From Pseudomonadota bacterium (lineage in GTDB: Bacteria; Pseudomonadota; Alphaproteobacteria; Rhizobiales; Xanthobacteraceae), in contig JAEWFG010000185.1 in NCBI GenBank assembly GCA_023388935.1, positions 18,163-82,162 on the forward strand: a stretch of 64,000 nucleotides of DNA, read 5' to 3'. Below, in pieces: positions 1 to 10,200 of the stretch (positions within the stretch are counted from its first letter, which is position 1; each line of letters begins with the position of its first letter). Under the pieces are notes generated by a model. It was not told the origin of the DNA and did no database searches. It saw only the letters and a list, made by a program, of their open reading frames with translations. The translations under genes and the position numbers were made by a program.

Positions 1-1
1 C

Positions 2-457
2 AGTTTTCACCCCGCAAGCAACGTCGAGAAGATGCGGGCGGGCCACCCGCTCACCGACGAGGACCGCTGGCCCTGGCTCAACGCCATCGCCGACGAGATC
101 GCGCGGGTGTGCGGACACGGCGAGCACGTCATCATCGCCTGTTCGGCGCTGAAGCACACCTATCGTGACGTGCTGCTGCGTGGACGCGACGACGTTCGCT
201 TCGTCTTCCTGAGGGGCACCAAGGAACTGATCGCCGCCCGTCTCGCGCAACGCAAGGGCCATTTCATGCCGCCCGAACTGCTGACGAGCCAGTTCACGAC
301 GCTGGAGCCGCCGGAGGCGAACGAGCACGTCATCACCGTCTCGATCGACGAATCCGTCGAGGCGATCGTGGACGGCGTCGTGCGGCAATTGAAATTGGTC
401 GCCGACAAACGCAAGGCCATCGAACCTGAGGCTACCAAACCCACGGTCCTGCCATGA
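2..457 (+). CDS. gntK: gluconokinase, 5'-truncated by the window edge
   Basis: Gluconokinase phosphorylates gluconate to 6-phosphogluconate in the cytosol. The frame is open from base 2 and reads SFHPASNVEKMRAGHPL, followed by TDEDRWPWL. This is the substrate- and nucleotide-contact block of GntK-type kinases; the N-terminal P-loop lies outside the window. A later segment, HVIIACSALKHTYRDVLLRG, is also typical of the family. The first ATG in the window (32) is therefore internal and not the start. The last four bases overlap the ATG of the next gene (ATGA), so the two are probably translationally coupled. About 25-30 N-terminal residues are missing. The family call is firm from these two blocks. 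Confidence 0.88.
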   Translation, partial: SFHPASNVEKMRAGHPLTDEDRWPWLNAIADEIARVCGHGEHVIIACSALKHTYRDVLLRGRDDVRFVFLRGTKELIAARLAQRKGHFMPPELLTSQFTTLEPPEANEHVITVSIDESVEAIVDGVVRQLKLVADKRKAIEPEATKPTVLP

Positions 458-1266
458 CGCCAATCTCACTCGTGGTCTCCGACGTCGACGGCACGCTGCT
501 GACCAAGGACAAGACGCTCACCGACCGCGCGAGATTCGCGGTGCAGCGGTTGCACAAGGCCGGCATCGGCTTCACCATCACCTCCAGCCGCCCCGCGATC
601 GGCATGCGCTTCCTGATCGAACCGCTGGCGCTCTGGCTCCCGGTCGGCCCGTTCAACGGCTCCTCGATCGTCGATCCCGAGATGAAGCCGGTCGAGCAGC
701 ACCTGATCCCGGCGAGCGCCGTCGAGCGGTCCTTGCAAATCCTCCGGGAATTCGGCGTCGACATCTGGCTCTTCACCTACGACAAATGGCTGATCGACAA
801 CCCCAGCGGCAAATACGTCGCGCACGAGCAGCACACGATACGGTCCGACCCGACCATCGTGACCGATTTTTCGCCGTATCTCGCGAGCGCCTGCAAGATC
901 GTCGGCGCGAGCGCCGACGCGGCGGGACTCGAGCGCTGCGAGAAGGCGATGCAGGAGGCGCTCGGCAGCCAGGCCACCGCGGTGCGCTCGCAGACCTATT
1001 ATCTCGACATCACTCCGCCCGGCTTCAACAAGGGCACGTTCGTCGAGGCTATGGCCAAGCGCCTCGACATTTCGACCGACGCGGTCGCCACCATCGGCGA
1101 CATGCAGAACGACCTGCCGATGTTCCGCGTCAGCGGCGTCTCGATCGCCATGGGCAATGCCACCGACGACGTCAAGGATCAGGCCACCAACGTCACCGCG
1201 ACCAATGAGCAGGACGGCTTTGCAGAAGCGATGGAGATGATCCTGAAGCGGAATGGAGTCGGCTAG
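454..1266 (+). CDS. HAD-superfamily Cof-type sugar-phosphate phosphatase
   Basis: A 270-residue HAD hydrolase of the Cof/YidA/YbiV class, which dephosphorylates sugar phosphates and other small phosphometabolites. Motif I is DVDGTLL near residue 9, with both Asp residues present. Motif II is the Ser of TITSSRP. Motif IV is GDMQNDLPMF near residue 217. The large cap between motifs II and IV marks a C2-cap Cof protein. The start overlaps the gluconokinase stop by four bases, suggesting co-transcription and a role in hexose or gluconate phosphate turnover. The exact substrate cannot be read from sequence. All catalytic motifs are intact. Confidence 0.88.
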   Translation: MTPISLVVSDVDGTLLTKDKTLTDRARFAVQRLHKAGIGFTITSSRPAIGMRFLIEPLALWLPVGPFNGSSIVDPEMKPVEQHLIPASAVERSLQILREFGVDIWLFTYDKWLIDNPSGKYVAHEQHTIRSDPTIVTDFSPYLASACKIVGASADAAGLERCEKAMQEALGSQATAVRSQTYYLDITPPGFNKGTFVEAMAKRLDISTDAVATIGDMQNDLPMFRVSGVSIAMGNATDDVKDQATNVTATNEQDGFAEAMEMILKRNGVG

Positions 1267-1271
1267 CTCTG

Positions 1272-3071
1272 CTACTGCGACCGCTGCACCGCCGGCTTAT
1301 CGCTCTCCTGCCTTGCCGCCGACAGATTATGCGCGGTGTTGACCAGCGCGATGTGGGTCAGCGCCTGGGGGAAGTTTCCAGTCTGGCGGCGAGCCACGGA
1401 ATCATATTCTTCGGCGAGCAAGCCGACATCATTCGCAAGCCCGGCCACACGATCGAACAGCTCCTGCGCCTTGTCGAGATCGCCCGACAGCACATAGGCA
1501 TCGGCCAGCCACAGGCTGCAGGCCAGGAACGCGCCCTCGATCGGCTGCTTCTCCTCGGACACTTCACGCGGATCGTGGCGCAGCACGAAACCGTCGCGCA
1601 TCATGTGTTTCTCGACGGCCGCGATGGTGCCGCGGATGCGCCGGTCCGATGCCGGCAGGAAGCCGACCGCCGGCAGCAGCAGCACGCTGGCATCGAGCAA
1701 TTTCGAGCCGTAGGACTCGACGAAGGCATTCTCCTGCATGTCAAAGCCTTTGTTGCAGACGTCGCGATGAATGGCCTCGCGCAGGGTTCGCCAATGCAAC
1801 AGCGGCGCCTTGAAGCCAAAGGTCTCGGCGCTCTTGATGCCGCGGTCGAAGGCAACCCAGGTCATCACCTTGGAGAAGACGTAGTGCCTGGGCTGTCCGC
1901 GCCGCTCCCAGATGCCGTGGTCGGGATGATCCCAGACCTCGGCGAGATGGTCGAGCACGACACATTCCAGCGCCCAGGACTCGTCGTCGAGCTTGAGCTT
2001 GGCCATGCGTGACTGGTGGAAGGCGTCGATCAGTTCGCCATAGACGTCGAGCTGGAGCTGCGCATGCGCGGCATTGCCGACGCGCACGGGCTGGGCGCCC
2101 TCATAGCCGCCGAGCCAGCCCGCCTCCCATTCCAGCAGCCGCCGCTGGCCCCAGATGCCGTACATGATCTGCATGTTCGACGGCGACCCCGCAGCCGCGC
2201 GCAATAGCCAGTTGTGCCAGGCCAGGGCTTCATCGGTGTAGCCGGAATTCATCAGCGCCAGCAGCGTGAAGGTGGCGTCGCGCAGCCAGCAGAAGCGGTA
2301 GTCCCAGTTCCTGGCGCCACCGAGCTTTTCCGGCAGGGACGTGGTGGGCGCCGCGACAATGCCGCCGGTCGGGCCGAACGTCAGCGCCTTCAGCGTAATC
2401 AGCGAGCGCAGGATGAGATCGTGGTACTCGCCGTCGCGGGTGCAGCGGCCGCACCACTCCTGCCAGAACTTCTCGGTCTCCTGAAGCGCGGTCTTCGGGT
2501 CGATCGGCTTGGGCGGATCGAGATGCGAGGGGCCGTAGGTCAGCACGAAGGGCACGGTCTCACCCGCCCTCACCTCGAAGTCGGCAACCGTGGTCAGATC
2601 CTCGCCGCGGGTCTTCACCGGCGTTCTCAGCACTGTCATGTCCTGGCCGCAGATCGCCAGCAGCGAACGGTCGACCCGCCGGACCCAGGGAATGTCGGCG
2701 CCGAAACCGAAGCGAATGATGAGCTCCATCCGCATCTTTACTGTGCCGCTGACGCCGCGAACCATCCGCACGATGTCGGAGGCCTTACCGCGCGGCGGCA
2801 TGAAGTCGGTCAGGGCGACAGTGCCGTCCTTCGTCTCAAAGCGTGTTTCGAGGATGAGGGTGTTGCCGAGATAGCGGCGCGAGGTCGTGGTGACGTCCTC
2901 GTTTGGTGCGATCAGCCAACGGCCGTTCCTGTGCGTGCCGAGGATTGCGGCGAAGCAGGCGTCGGAATCGAAGGCCGGCCAGCACAGCCAGTCGATCGAT
3001 CCGTCGCGCCCGACGAGCGCCGCCGTCTCGCAGTCGCCGATCAGCGCATAGTCCTCGATCCTCTGCGACAA
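1272..3071 (-). CDS. glycoside hydrolase family 15 protein (glucoamylase/trehalase-like)
   Basis: A 599-residue cytosolic GH15 enzyme with no signal peptide. The N-terminal block IEDYALIGDCETAALVG followed by GSIDWLCWP is diagnostic of the bacterial GH15 glucoamylase/trehalase group. The N-terminal half is a beta-sandwich and the C-terminal half an (alpha/alpha)6 barrel. Candidate catalytic acids are the Glu in GIWE and the Glu pair in LLAEEYD, both present. Family members release glucose from alpha-glucans or split trehalose, and sequence alone does not decide which. The start is TTG at 3071; no in-frame ATG with a good ribosome site lies nearby. It follows malQ by 43 bases on the same strand, so both probably share the promoter between 5095 and 5300. 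It converges with the HAD gene. Confidence 0.88.
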   Translation of the reverse strand: MSQRIEDYALIGDCETAALVGRDGSIDWLCWPAFDSDACFAAILGTHRNGRWLIAPNEDVTTTSRRYLGNTLILETRFETKDGTVALTDFMPPRGKASDIVRMVRGVSGTVKMRMELIIRFGFGADIPWVRRVDRSLLAICGQDMTVLRTPVKTRGEDLTTVADFEVRAGETVPFVLTYGPSHLDPPKPIDPKTALQETEKFWQEWCGRCTRDGEYHDLILRSLITLKALTFGPTGGIVAAPTTSLPEKLGGARNWDYRFCWLRDATFTLLALMNSGYTDEALAWHNWLLRAAAGSPSNMQIMYGIWGQRRLLEWEAGWLGGYEGAQPVRVGNAAHAQLQLDVYGELIDAFHQSRMAKLKLDDESWALECVVLDHLAEVWDHPDHGIWERRGQPRHYVFSKVMTWVAFDRGIKSAETFGFKAPLLHWRTLREAIHRDVCNKGFDMQENAFVESYGSKLLDASVLLLPAVGFLPASDRRIRGTIAAVEKHMMRDGFVLRHDPREVSEEKQPIEGAFLACSLWLADAYVLSGDLDKAQELFDRVAGLANDVGLLAEEYDSVARRQTGNFPQALTHIALVNTAHNLSAARQESDKPAVQRSQ

Positions 3072-3114
3072 TGTCTTGCGAGCCCCGGAATAGCCCTTGG
3101 AAATCCCCGGCTGG

Positions 3115-5094
3115 TCAACTCCCGCCGGTCAGTGAACGTTCCCGCGTCGCCGCCTTCAAAGCCGCGAGATCGACCTTCGAGGCGATCTTGTCGAGCGCGA
3201 CCGGCAACCGCTGGCGCCAGTTCGGATGCTCGTCGATCGTGCCGGGAATGTTGGGCTGGTCGATCACGCCGAGCAGATCCTCCAGCGACACCGCGAGCAG
3301 CCGCGACGGCGTGCGCGACAGGAAGGCCAGCACCGAATAGAGGTCGTTGGCGTTGATGCCGTTCTGGCGCAGGATCTCGTCGAGCATGCCGAGCGCATCC
3401 CAGCGCGCCTGGTCGCTCTCGCCGGGATCGAGCCCGAGCGACCGTTTCATCTTGAGATCGCTGAAGGAGCGCCAACCGGCATAGGTGCACAGATCATGCG
3501 TGTTCAGTGTCACCAGCGCGTTCGGCCGGTAATGATCGACATTGCGGAAGTGACCGGCGTCGTCGCGTTCGAACATCATGACGAGATAGGACCAGATGCC
3601 GAAATCCTGCATGGTCTCGCGGAAACCTTCCGGCACGGTGCCGAGGTCCTCACCGATCACGATGCATTTATGCGCCGCGCTCTCACGCACGACGGCGCCA
3701 AGCAGCGCCTCGAACGGCATCTGCACATAGGCGCCATTGTCCGGCTTGAAGCCGCGCGGCACCAGATAAAGCCGCTTCAGCCCCAGCACGTGATCGAGAC
3801 GGATCGCGCCGGCATGCCGCATCGAGGCCGCCAGCATGTCGGCGAACGGCACGAAGGATTGGGCTTCGAGGCCGCCGGCGTTGAAGCCGGCCAGACCCCA
3901 GTCCTGGCCGATCGTGTTGAGCACGTCGGGCGGGGCGCCGACAGCGAGGTGGCGCGAGATCGCCATTTGCTCGTTCCAGGCATCGAAGCCGTTGGACTGC
4001 ACGCCGACGGCGACGTCGAGATAAAGCCCGACCCGCATGCCGAGCCGGCCAGCAAGCTCCCTGGCGGCTTGCAGTTGCAGGTCAGCCGTCCATTGCACGA
4101 ACTCGACGAATTCGACATCGCGCTTGTCGGGACCGTTGCGTAGCTCGGCGCATTTTGCATCCATCGGCTTCTGCCATTCCGCCGGCCATTCCCACCACGG
4201 CGCCGCGAAGCGGTGGCGTAGCACCTCAAAGCAGGCAAAACGGGACAACAGTGGAGAGCGGTCGGCACGGAATGCGTCAAACTGATTGCGTCGCACACCG
4301 CTTGCCTTGGTCACGAATCTGTCAAAGACAGCCCGCAGGCCGCGCCATTTCAGCGCCGCCATGTCGGCATAAGGCACGCGATCGCCTTCGCGCAGACGCG
4401 CGGCGATCGCGGCCGCGTCAGGCACGAGGTCCGCCGAAAATTCCGGGATCGCCTCGACGTCGATATAGAGCGGATTGAGGAACAGCCGGCTGTTCGGCGA
4501 ATACGGGCTGCAATCGGCCGGATGGTTGTCGAACAGCACGTGCAGCGGATTGAGCCCGACGCCGTCGGCTCCTAACTGCTTTGCGATCCGGACAAGGTCC
4601 GCAAGGTCCGTGAAATCGCCGATGCCCCAATTGCGGTTCGAGCGGATGCTGTAGAGCTGCACGGCAAGCAGCCAGCCGCGGTCGAAATCGCCGCCGAAGG
4701 CACGTTCGGGCGCCACGATCATCGGCACCTCTTCCGTTACGCCTGCAGCATCGGTCAGCGTCAACCGGTGGTAACCGAGCGGCAGGCCGGCGGCCCAGGC
4801 AATTACAGGCTCGCGCGTCTCGCCTTGCGCGATCATTTCAGCGCTTCCCGTGATACGGGCGTTGCCGGTGATCTTCCATTTGAGCGGCGGCGCGCCGATC
4901 GTCGCCAATTCCGTTCGTGGATGCCCCAGCGCGCGAACCACGACGGGCCCGCTGACGAAGCGGTAAATCCGCTTCTCCGGCAGTGCGTCTAGGATGGATT
5001 TGAGGGCCACGGGATCAGTGATCCGCAGCTTTCCGAGGGCGTCGATGAATTCGGATTGAACGCCCTTGATCCGGGCTTGAGCTAGAAGATCCAT
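3115..5094 (-). CDS. malQ: 4-alpha-glucanotransferase (amylomaltase)
   Basis: A 659-residue GH77 disproportionating enzyme that transfers maltooligosyl units between alpha-1,4-glucans, recycling the short chains left by debranching. The GH77 landmarks are GAIRLDHVLGLKRL (nucleophile Asp), VIGEDLGTVP (acid/base Glu) and LNTHDLCT (transition-state Asp); all three are intact. The acceptor-loop region NWGIGDFTDLADLV is also present. Its length is typical of the proteobacterial form with an N-terminal extension. It starts at ATG 5094 and is divergent from the trehalose/glycogen operon across a 206-base control region. It is probably co-transcribed with the GH15 gene downstream. Confidence 0.94.
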   Translation of the reverse strand: MDLLAQARIKGVQSEFIDALGKLRITDPVALKSILDALPEKRIYRFVSGPVVVRALGHPRTELATIGAPPLKWKITGNARITGSAEMIAQGETREPVIAWAAGLPLGYHRLTLTDAAGVTEEVPMIVAPERAFGGDFDRGWLLAVQLYSIRSNRNWGIGDFTDLADLVRIAKQLGADGVGLNPLHVLFDNHPADCSPYSPNSRLFLNPLYIDVEAIPEFSADLVPDAAAIAARLREGDRVPYADMAALKWRGLRAVFDRFVTKASGVRRNQFDAFRADRSPLLSRFACFEVLRHRFAAPWWEWPAEWQKPMDAKCAELRNGPDKRDVEFVEFVQWTADLQLQAARELAGRLGMRVGLYLDVAVGVQSNGFDAWNEQMAISRHLAVGAPPDVLNTIGQDWGLAGFNAGGLEAQSFVPFADMLAASMRHAGAIRLDHVLGLKRLYLVPRGFKPDNGAYVQMPFEALLGAVVRESAAHKCIVIGEDLGTVPEGFRETMQDFGIWSYLVMMFERDDAGHFRNVDHYRPNALVTLNTHDLCTYAGWRSFSDLKMKRSLGLDPGESDQARWDALGMLDEILRQNGINANDLYSVLAFLSRTPSRLLAVSLEDLLGVIDQPNIPGTIDEHPNWRQRLPVALDKIASKVDLAALKAATRERSLTGGS

Positions 5095-5194
5095 TCGGCA
5101 CGCAGCTTGCAGGCCACCCTTTTGCCGGGGGCATCGATTTTAGCGAGGCAGCAGAAGATGTTAGTCAAGGGTAAACTCGCAAACCGCACCTGCC

Positions 5195-5269
5195 GTTCCC
5201 AGGGGGAACCAATGACATACAAGCGGCTTTCTATATTGGTACCAAGCGTAGGTTCCCAACAAGGGAAAC
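5195..5269. promoter_or_regulatory. two GTTCCC...GGGAA palindromes in the malQ / glgE-like divergent region
   Basis: Within the 206-base divergent spacer there is a perfect inverted repeat, GTTCCC-AGG-GGGAAC, at 5195-5209. A second, slightly imperfect copy, GGTTCCC-AACAA-GGGAAAC, lies at 5251-5269. Two copies of the same half-site in a divergent promoter region suggest an operator for a shared regulator. Each half also contains GGAAC, the -35 element of EcfG-type general-stress promoters, but I find no convincing CGTT -10 element at the required spacing. The regulatory role is inference. Confidence 0.35.
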
Positions 5270-5300
5270 GGGCTCCTGCTTTCTTGTCAATGGCATCACC

Positions 5301-7238
5301 GTGAACAAGACAATTCAAACTGTCGAGAGCGCCGCGGTCGGCGGTGCTTTCCTCATCGAAGACATCTATCCCTCGATCGATCGCGGCCGCTTCGCCGTGA
5401 AGCGGATCGCGGGCGAGTGTGTCGAAGTCTGGGCCGACATCTATCGCGACGGCGACGCCGTGATAGATGCCGCGCTGATCTGGCGCCGCGAGCAGGATCG
5501 GGAATGGCGGAACGAGCCGATGATCCATCACGGCAATGATCGCTGGTCGGGCGCATTCATCCCAACCGAGCCTGGCGAATATGTCTACGCGATCGAAGCC
5601 TGGACCGATGAATTCGCCACCTGGCGCCATGGGCTCGCGCGAAAGCGGCTTTCCGGTGCCGACGTCAGCCTCGATGCGATCGAGGGCGCAAGCCTCCTGG
5701 CCAAGGCGCACAGCGCGCGGCAAGACGCCGCGGCAATCATCATCAAGCAATGCGAGGACTACCTTCAGACCGGCGAGGTCACACCGCTGCTCGCGACCGA
5801 GCTCGGCGAAGCCATGGCCGAGAGTCAGACACGACCTGACCTGACCCGCTCGCCTCCCTTCCCGCTGATCGTCGACCGCGACAAGGCTCGCTTTGGCGCC
5901 TGGTATCAGATGATGCCGCGCAGCCAGAGCCAGATCCCCGGACGGCACGGCACGTTCCGAGACTGCATCACGCGCGTGCCCGATATCGCCGCGATGGGTT
6001 TTGACGTCCTCTATTTCACGCCGATCCACCCGATCGGCCGCACGCGCCGCAACAATGCGCCGGTGGCAAACGAAAGCGATCCCGGCTCGCCCTATGCGAT
6101 CGGCGCAGCCGAAGGCGGGCACGATGCGTTGCATCCCGGGCTCGGTACGATCGAGGATTTCCGCGCGCTGGTCGCGACCTGCCTCGAATACGGCGTCGAG
6201 CTTGCGCTCGACTTCGCCGTGCAGTGCTCGCCGGATCACCCTTGGCTGACGCAGCATCCGGAATGGTTCAAGTGGCGGCCGGACCGCTCGGTGCGACCGG
6301 CGGATGGCCCCTATTCGGACATCGTCATCCCCGATTTCGCCTCCGTCGACAGGACCGGGCTGTGGCATGCCTTCCGCGATGCCATGCTGTTCTGGATCGA
6401 TCACGGTGTCACCATATTCGCCATCGACAACCACGACACCGCGCCGCTCGCGTTCTGGGAGTGGCTGATCCGCGACATCCGCCGCCGACATCCCGAGGTG
6501 ATCCTGTTCTCCAAAACCTTCGCTCGGCCGAAGCTGATGAAGGGCCTCGCCAAGCTCGGCTTCGCTCAGTCCTTCACCTATTTTCCCTGGCGCACGGAGA
6601 AGTGGGAGCTGGAGCAATATCTCGGCGAGCTCACCCGTTACCCCGAGCGAGACTTCTATCGCCCGAACCTGTTCGTGAGCACGCCTGACTTGCTGCCCTA
6701 TCATCTCCAGAGCGGCGAAGCCTGGGCGTTCAAGTCGCGCGTCGCTCTCGCCGCGACGCTGTCGGGCAACTTCGGAATCTACAGCGGCTTCGAGCTGCTC
6801 GAACACGAAGCGATCCCCGGCCGCGAGGAATATCTCGATTCCGAAAAGTACCAGATCAAGCAGCGCGACTGGGACAGGTCCGGCAACATCAAGCCTTACA
6901 TCGCCGAGCTCAATCGCATCCGCAACGAGAATGCGGCTCTTCAACAGACGGCAAACCTGCGATTCCTCGGCGTCGAGGATGGCGCGACGATCGCCTTCGT
7001 GAAAGAGGCGGTCGATCCCGCCAACACCGTCGTCGTCGTGATTGCGCTCTCGCGCCATGTGCGCGAATTCTGGCTGCCGCTCGGCGACGTCACGGTTGAC
7101 GCCGGCGCTCAGCGACACCACGTGACGGTACTCGAAAACCTCATCACCGGCGAACAGCCCCGCATCGAATGGGGCGGGATCAGGTCACGGATCGATCCCG
7201 ACCGCGATCCGGCGCTCTTGTTCCGCTGCCTGGCGTAA
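5301..7238 (+). CDS. GlgE-like maltosyltransferase homologue with a degenerate active site
   Basis: A 645-residue protein with the full GlgE layout: N-terminal domain (FLIEDIYPSIDRGRFAVKR), GH13 subfamily-3 barrel, and C-terminal block EEYLDSEKYQIKQRDW. GlgE transfers maltose from maltose-1-phosphate to glucan ends. Here region II reads FAID (A374, D376) instead of FRVD, so the invariant Arg is lost. Region III reads FSKTFARP (K405) where GlgE has an SEAF/AEAF motif, so the acid/base Glu is replaced by Lys. The loop near residues 333-340 (PADGPYSD) is shorter than the usual NPPKKYQD segment, which contacts phosphate. Region IV Asp (D463, STPDLL) is kept. It starts at GTG 5301 without a clear Shine-Dalgarno site. 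Family membership is clear; normal GlgE catalysis looks unlikely. It may be regulatory or scaffolding, but that is inference. Confidence 0.85.
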   Translation: MNKTIQTVESAAVGGAFLIEDIYPSIDRGRFAVKRIAGECVEVWADIYRDGDAVIDAALIWRREQDREWRNEPMIHHGNDRWSGAFIPTEPGEYVYAIEAWTDEFATWRHGLARKRLSGADVSLDAIEGASLLAKAHSARQDAAAIIIKQCEDYLQTGEVTPLLATELGEAMAESQTRPDLTRSPPFPLIVDRDKARFGAWYQMMPRSQSQIPGRHGTFRDCITRVPDIAAMGFDVLYFTPIHPIGRTRRNNAPVANESDPGSPYAIGAAEGGHDALHPGLGTIEDFRALVATCLEYGVELALDFAVQCSPDHPWLTQHPEWFKWRPDRSVRPADGPYSDIVIPDFASVDRTGLWHAFRDAMLFWIDHGVTIFAIDNHDTAPLAFWEWLIRDIRRRHPEVILFSKTFARPKLMKGLAKLGFAQSFTYFPWRTEKWELEQYLGELTRYPERDFYRPNLFVSTPDLLPYHLQSGEAWAFKSRVALAATLSGNFGIYSGFELLEHEAIPGREEYLDSEKYQIKQRDWDRSGNIKPYIAELNRIRNENAALQQTANLRFLGVEDGATIAFVKEAVDPANTVVVVIALSRHVREFWLPLGDVTVDAGAQRHHVTVLENLITGEQPRIEWGGIRSRIDPDRDPALLFRCLA

Positions 7239-7249
7239 GGGGTCACGCC

Positions 7250-10200
7250 ATGAACGTTTTGTCTTCCGTCAACACCAAGAAAGCTGAGGCTGCCGAGATC
7301 GTGGACGAGCTCTGGTACAAGGACGCCATCATCTACCAGCTCCACGTCAAGGCTTTTGCCGACAGCAACAATGACGGCATCGGCGATTTCGCCGGACTGA
7401 CCGAGAAGCTGCCCTATCTCCAGGAGCTCGGCGTCACCGCGCTGTGGCTGTTGCCGTTCTACCCCTCGCCTGGACGCGACGACGGCTACGACATCGCCGA
7501 CTACGGCTCGGTCAATCCCGACTTCGGGACGATGAAGGACTTCAAGCGCTTCATCCAGGAAGCGCAGAAGCGCGGCCTGCGCGTCATCACCGAGCTTGTC
7601 GTCAACCACACCTCCGACCAGCACAAATGGTTCAAGCGCGCACGCCGCAGTCACTCGGGCTCGAGCGCACGAAACTGGTATGTCTGGAGCGACACCGACC
7701 AGAAATACCAGGGCACGCGCATCATCTTCACCGACACGGAGAAGTCGAACTGGACCTGGGATCGCGAGGCCGGCGCCTTCTACTGGCACCGGTTCTTCTC
7801 GCACCAGCCGGACCTCAATTTCGACAATCCGCGCGTCGTGAGCGCCATCATCCAGGTGATGAAGCGCTGGCTCGATGCCGGTGTCGACGGCTTCCGGCTC
7901 GACGCCATTCCCTATCTCTGTGAGCGCGAAGGCACCTCGAACGAAAACCTTCCGGAGACGCACGCGATCATCAAGCGCCTGCGCCAGGAGCTCGACGCCT
8001 ACGCCAAAGGCAAGCTGCTGCTGGCCGAGGCCAATCAATGGCCCGAGGACGTGCAGGAGTATTTCGGCCGTGGCGACGAATGCCACATGGCCTATCATTT
8101 TCCGCTGATGCCACGCTTCTACATGGCGATCGCGCAGGAGGACCGCTTCCCGATCACCGACATCCTGCGCCAAACGCCGGACATTCCCGCGAGCTGCCAA
8201 TGGGCGCTGTTCCTGCGCAACCATGACGAGCTGACGCTTGAAATGGTCACCGACGTCGAACGCGACTATCTCTGGACCACCTACGCCAACGATCCTCGCG
8301 CCCGCATCAACGTCGGCATCCGCAGACGCCTTGCGCCGCTGATGGACAATGACCGCCGCAAGATCGAGCTGATGAACTCGCTCTTGCTGTCGTTCCCCGG
8401 CACGCCGATCATCTATTACGGCGACGAGATCGGCATGGGCGACAACATCTATCTCGGCGACCGCAACGGCGTGCGCACGCCGATGCAGTGGAGCCCGGAC
8501 CGCAACGGCGGCTTCTCCCGCTGCGACCCGGCCCGCCTCTATGCGCCGCTGATCATGGATCCCGTCTACGGCTACGAGTCTGTGAACGTGGAGGCGCAGT
8601 CGCGCAGCCTGTCGTCGCTGCTCAGTGCCGCCAAGCGGCTGATCTCGGTGCGCAAGTCGACACTGGCCTTCGGCCGCGGCACCATGACCTTCATTCGCCC
8701 GGCCAACCGGGCCGTGCTCGCCTACGTCAGGCAGTACCGCGACGAGGTGATCCTCTGCGTCGCCAATTTGTCGCGCGCGGCGCAGGCGACCGAGCTCGAT
8801 CTGTCGCCGTGGAAGGACCGTATCCCGCAGGAGATGCTCGGCCGCACCCGCTTCCCGGCGATCGGCGAGCTGCCCTACATGATCACGCTCGGGCCCTACG
8901 CCTTCTACTGGTTCCACCTCATGGAGCGCGACAAGTCCGAGCCGGTGACGCCGCGCGCGGTGCCGGAGTTCGAGACGCTGGTGGTGCCGGTCAATTCGAC
9001 CTGGGTGTCGCTGGCGCGCGAACGCGGCGTGTTCGAACACGACGTGCTGCCCGGATTCCTGTCGCGCACGCGCTGGTATCCTGAGCACAATCCCAAGCAC
9101 ATCAGGCCCACGCTGACCTCGGCGGTACCGTTCTGCGACATCGGCGACAACCGGCCCTGGATTGCGTTCTTCGAGACCACACAGGACGAGGTCACGACGC
9201 GCTACGTGCTGCCGATGCAGATCGAGTGGGTGCGCTACGATCGCGAGCGCTTCAACCCGAAGGCCCTCGCCGCGGTGCGCCAGGGTGCGCGCGAAGGCAC
9301 GCTGCTCGATGTCGCGACCGAGCAGATCTTCATCGGCCTGTTCCTGCGCAATTTGTCGCAGAACCTGGTGGTTGAGGAGAACAATCTGCGGCTGGAGTTC
9401 AAGGCCACCAGCCTATTCGCCGATTACAGCATCAAGGAGCCCGAACGCATCCGCGCGATCGAGCAGTCGAACAGCACCGCGGTGGTCGACAACCAGTATG
9501 TCGCCAAGATCCATCGCCAGCTCGAAGGCGGCATCAATCCCGAGATCGAGATCGGCCGATACCTCACCGAAATCGCCCGCTTCGCGAATACGCCGGCACT
9601 GCTCGGCAGCGTCGAGCTGGTCGAGGGCGACCAGCGCAGCACGATCGGCGTTTTGCACGCTTATGTCGAGAACCAGGGCGACGGCTGGGCCGTCACCAAC
9701 GGCTATCTCGACCGCTATATCGATGAGCAGCGGGTGCTGCCGCCGGACGAGATACCTGGCGAGACCCAGGAGGAGGCGCCCTATCTGCACTTCATGGCGC
9801 AGACCGGCCGTCGGCTTGCCGAACTGCATATTGCTCTGGCCTGCGCAAAGCCCGACGATCTCGCGCCGGAGCCGATCGGCTCCGCGGACATCAAGCACTG
9901 GATGGCTGACCTCAAGGCGCGTGCCGAGCGGGTCTTCGAGCGGCTGGCCGACAGCCGCGACAGCCTGCGGGAGGCAGACCGGCCGCTGATCGATGAGCTC
10001 GCAGCAATGCGCGCAACCCTGCCCGACCGGCTGAATGCACTATTGCCATCCGACATCGGCGGGTTGAACATCCGTCATCATGGCGACTTCCGGCTCGGGC
10101 AAACTCTGATTGTGAAGGACGATATCTTCATCATCGACTTCGACGGAGATCCGCGTCTGCCGCTGGCTGACAAGCGGCGCAAGGCCCCGGCCGCGCGCGA

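Noticed and set aside
5082..7121. 679-codon open frame antisense to the GlgE-like gene
   Set aside because: It lies wholly opposite a gene with clear family motifs. Its product is Arg/Asp/Ala-rich without any domain, the usual third-position shadow in high-GC DNA.
7169..7249. 27-codon N-terminal extension of TreS-Mak
   Set aside because: It would lie inside the previous gene and is not family-like; ATG 7250 has a ribosome site and conventional spacing.
7109..9100. 663-codon open frame antisense to treS-mak
   Set aside because: A shadow of an intact enzyme gene; no family features and no ribosome site.
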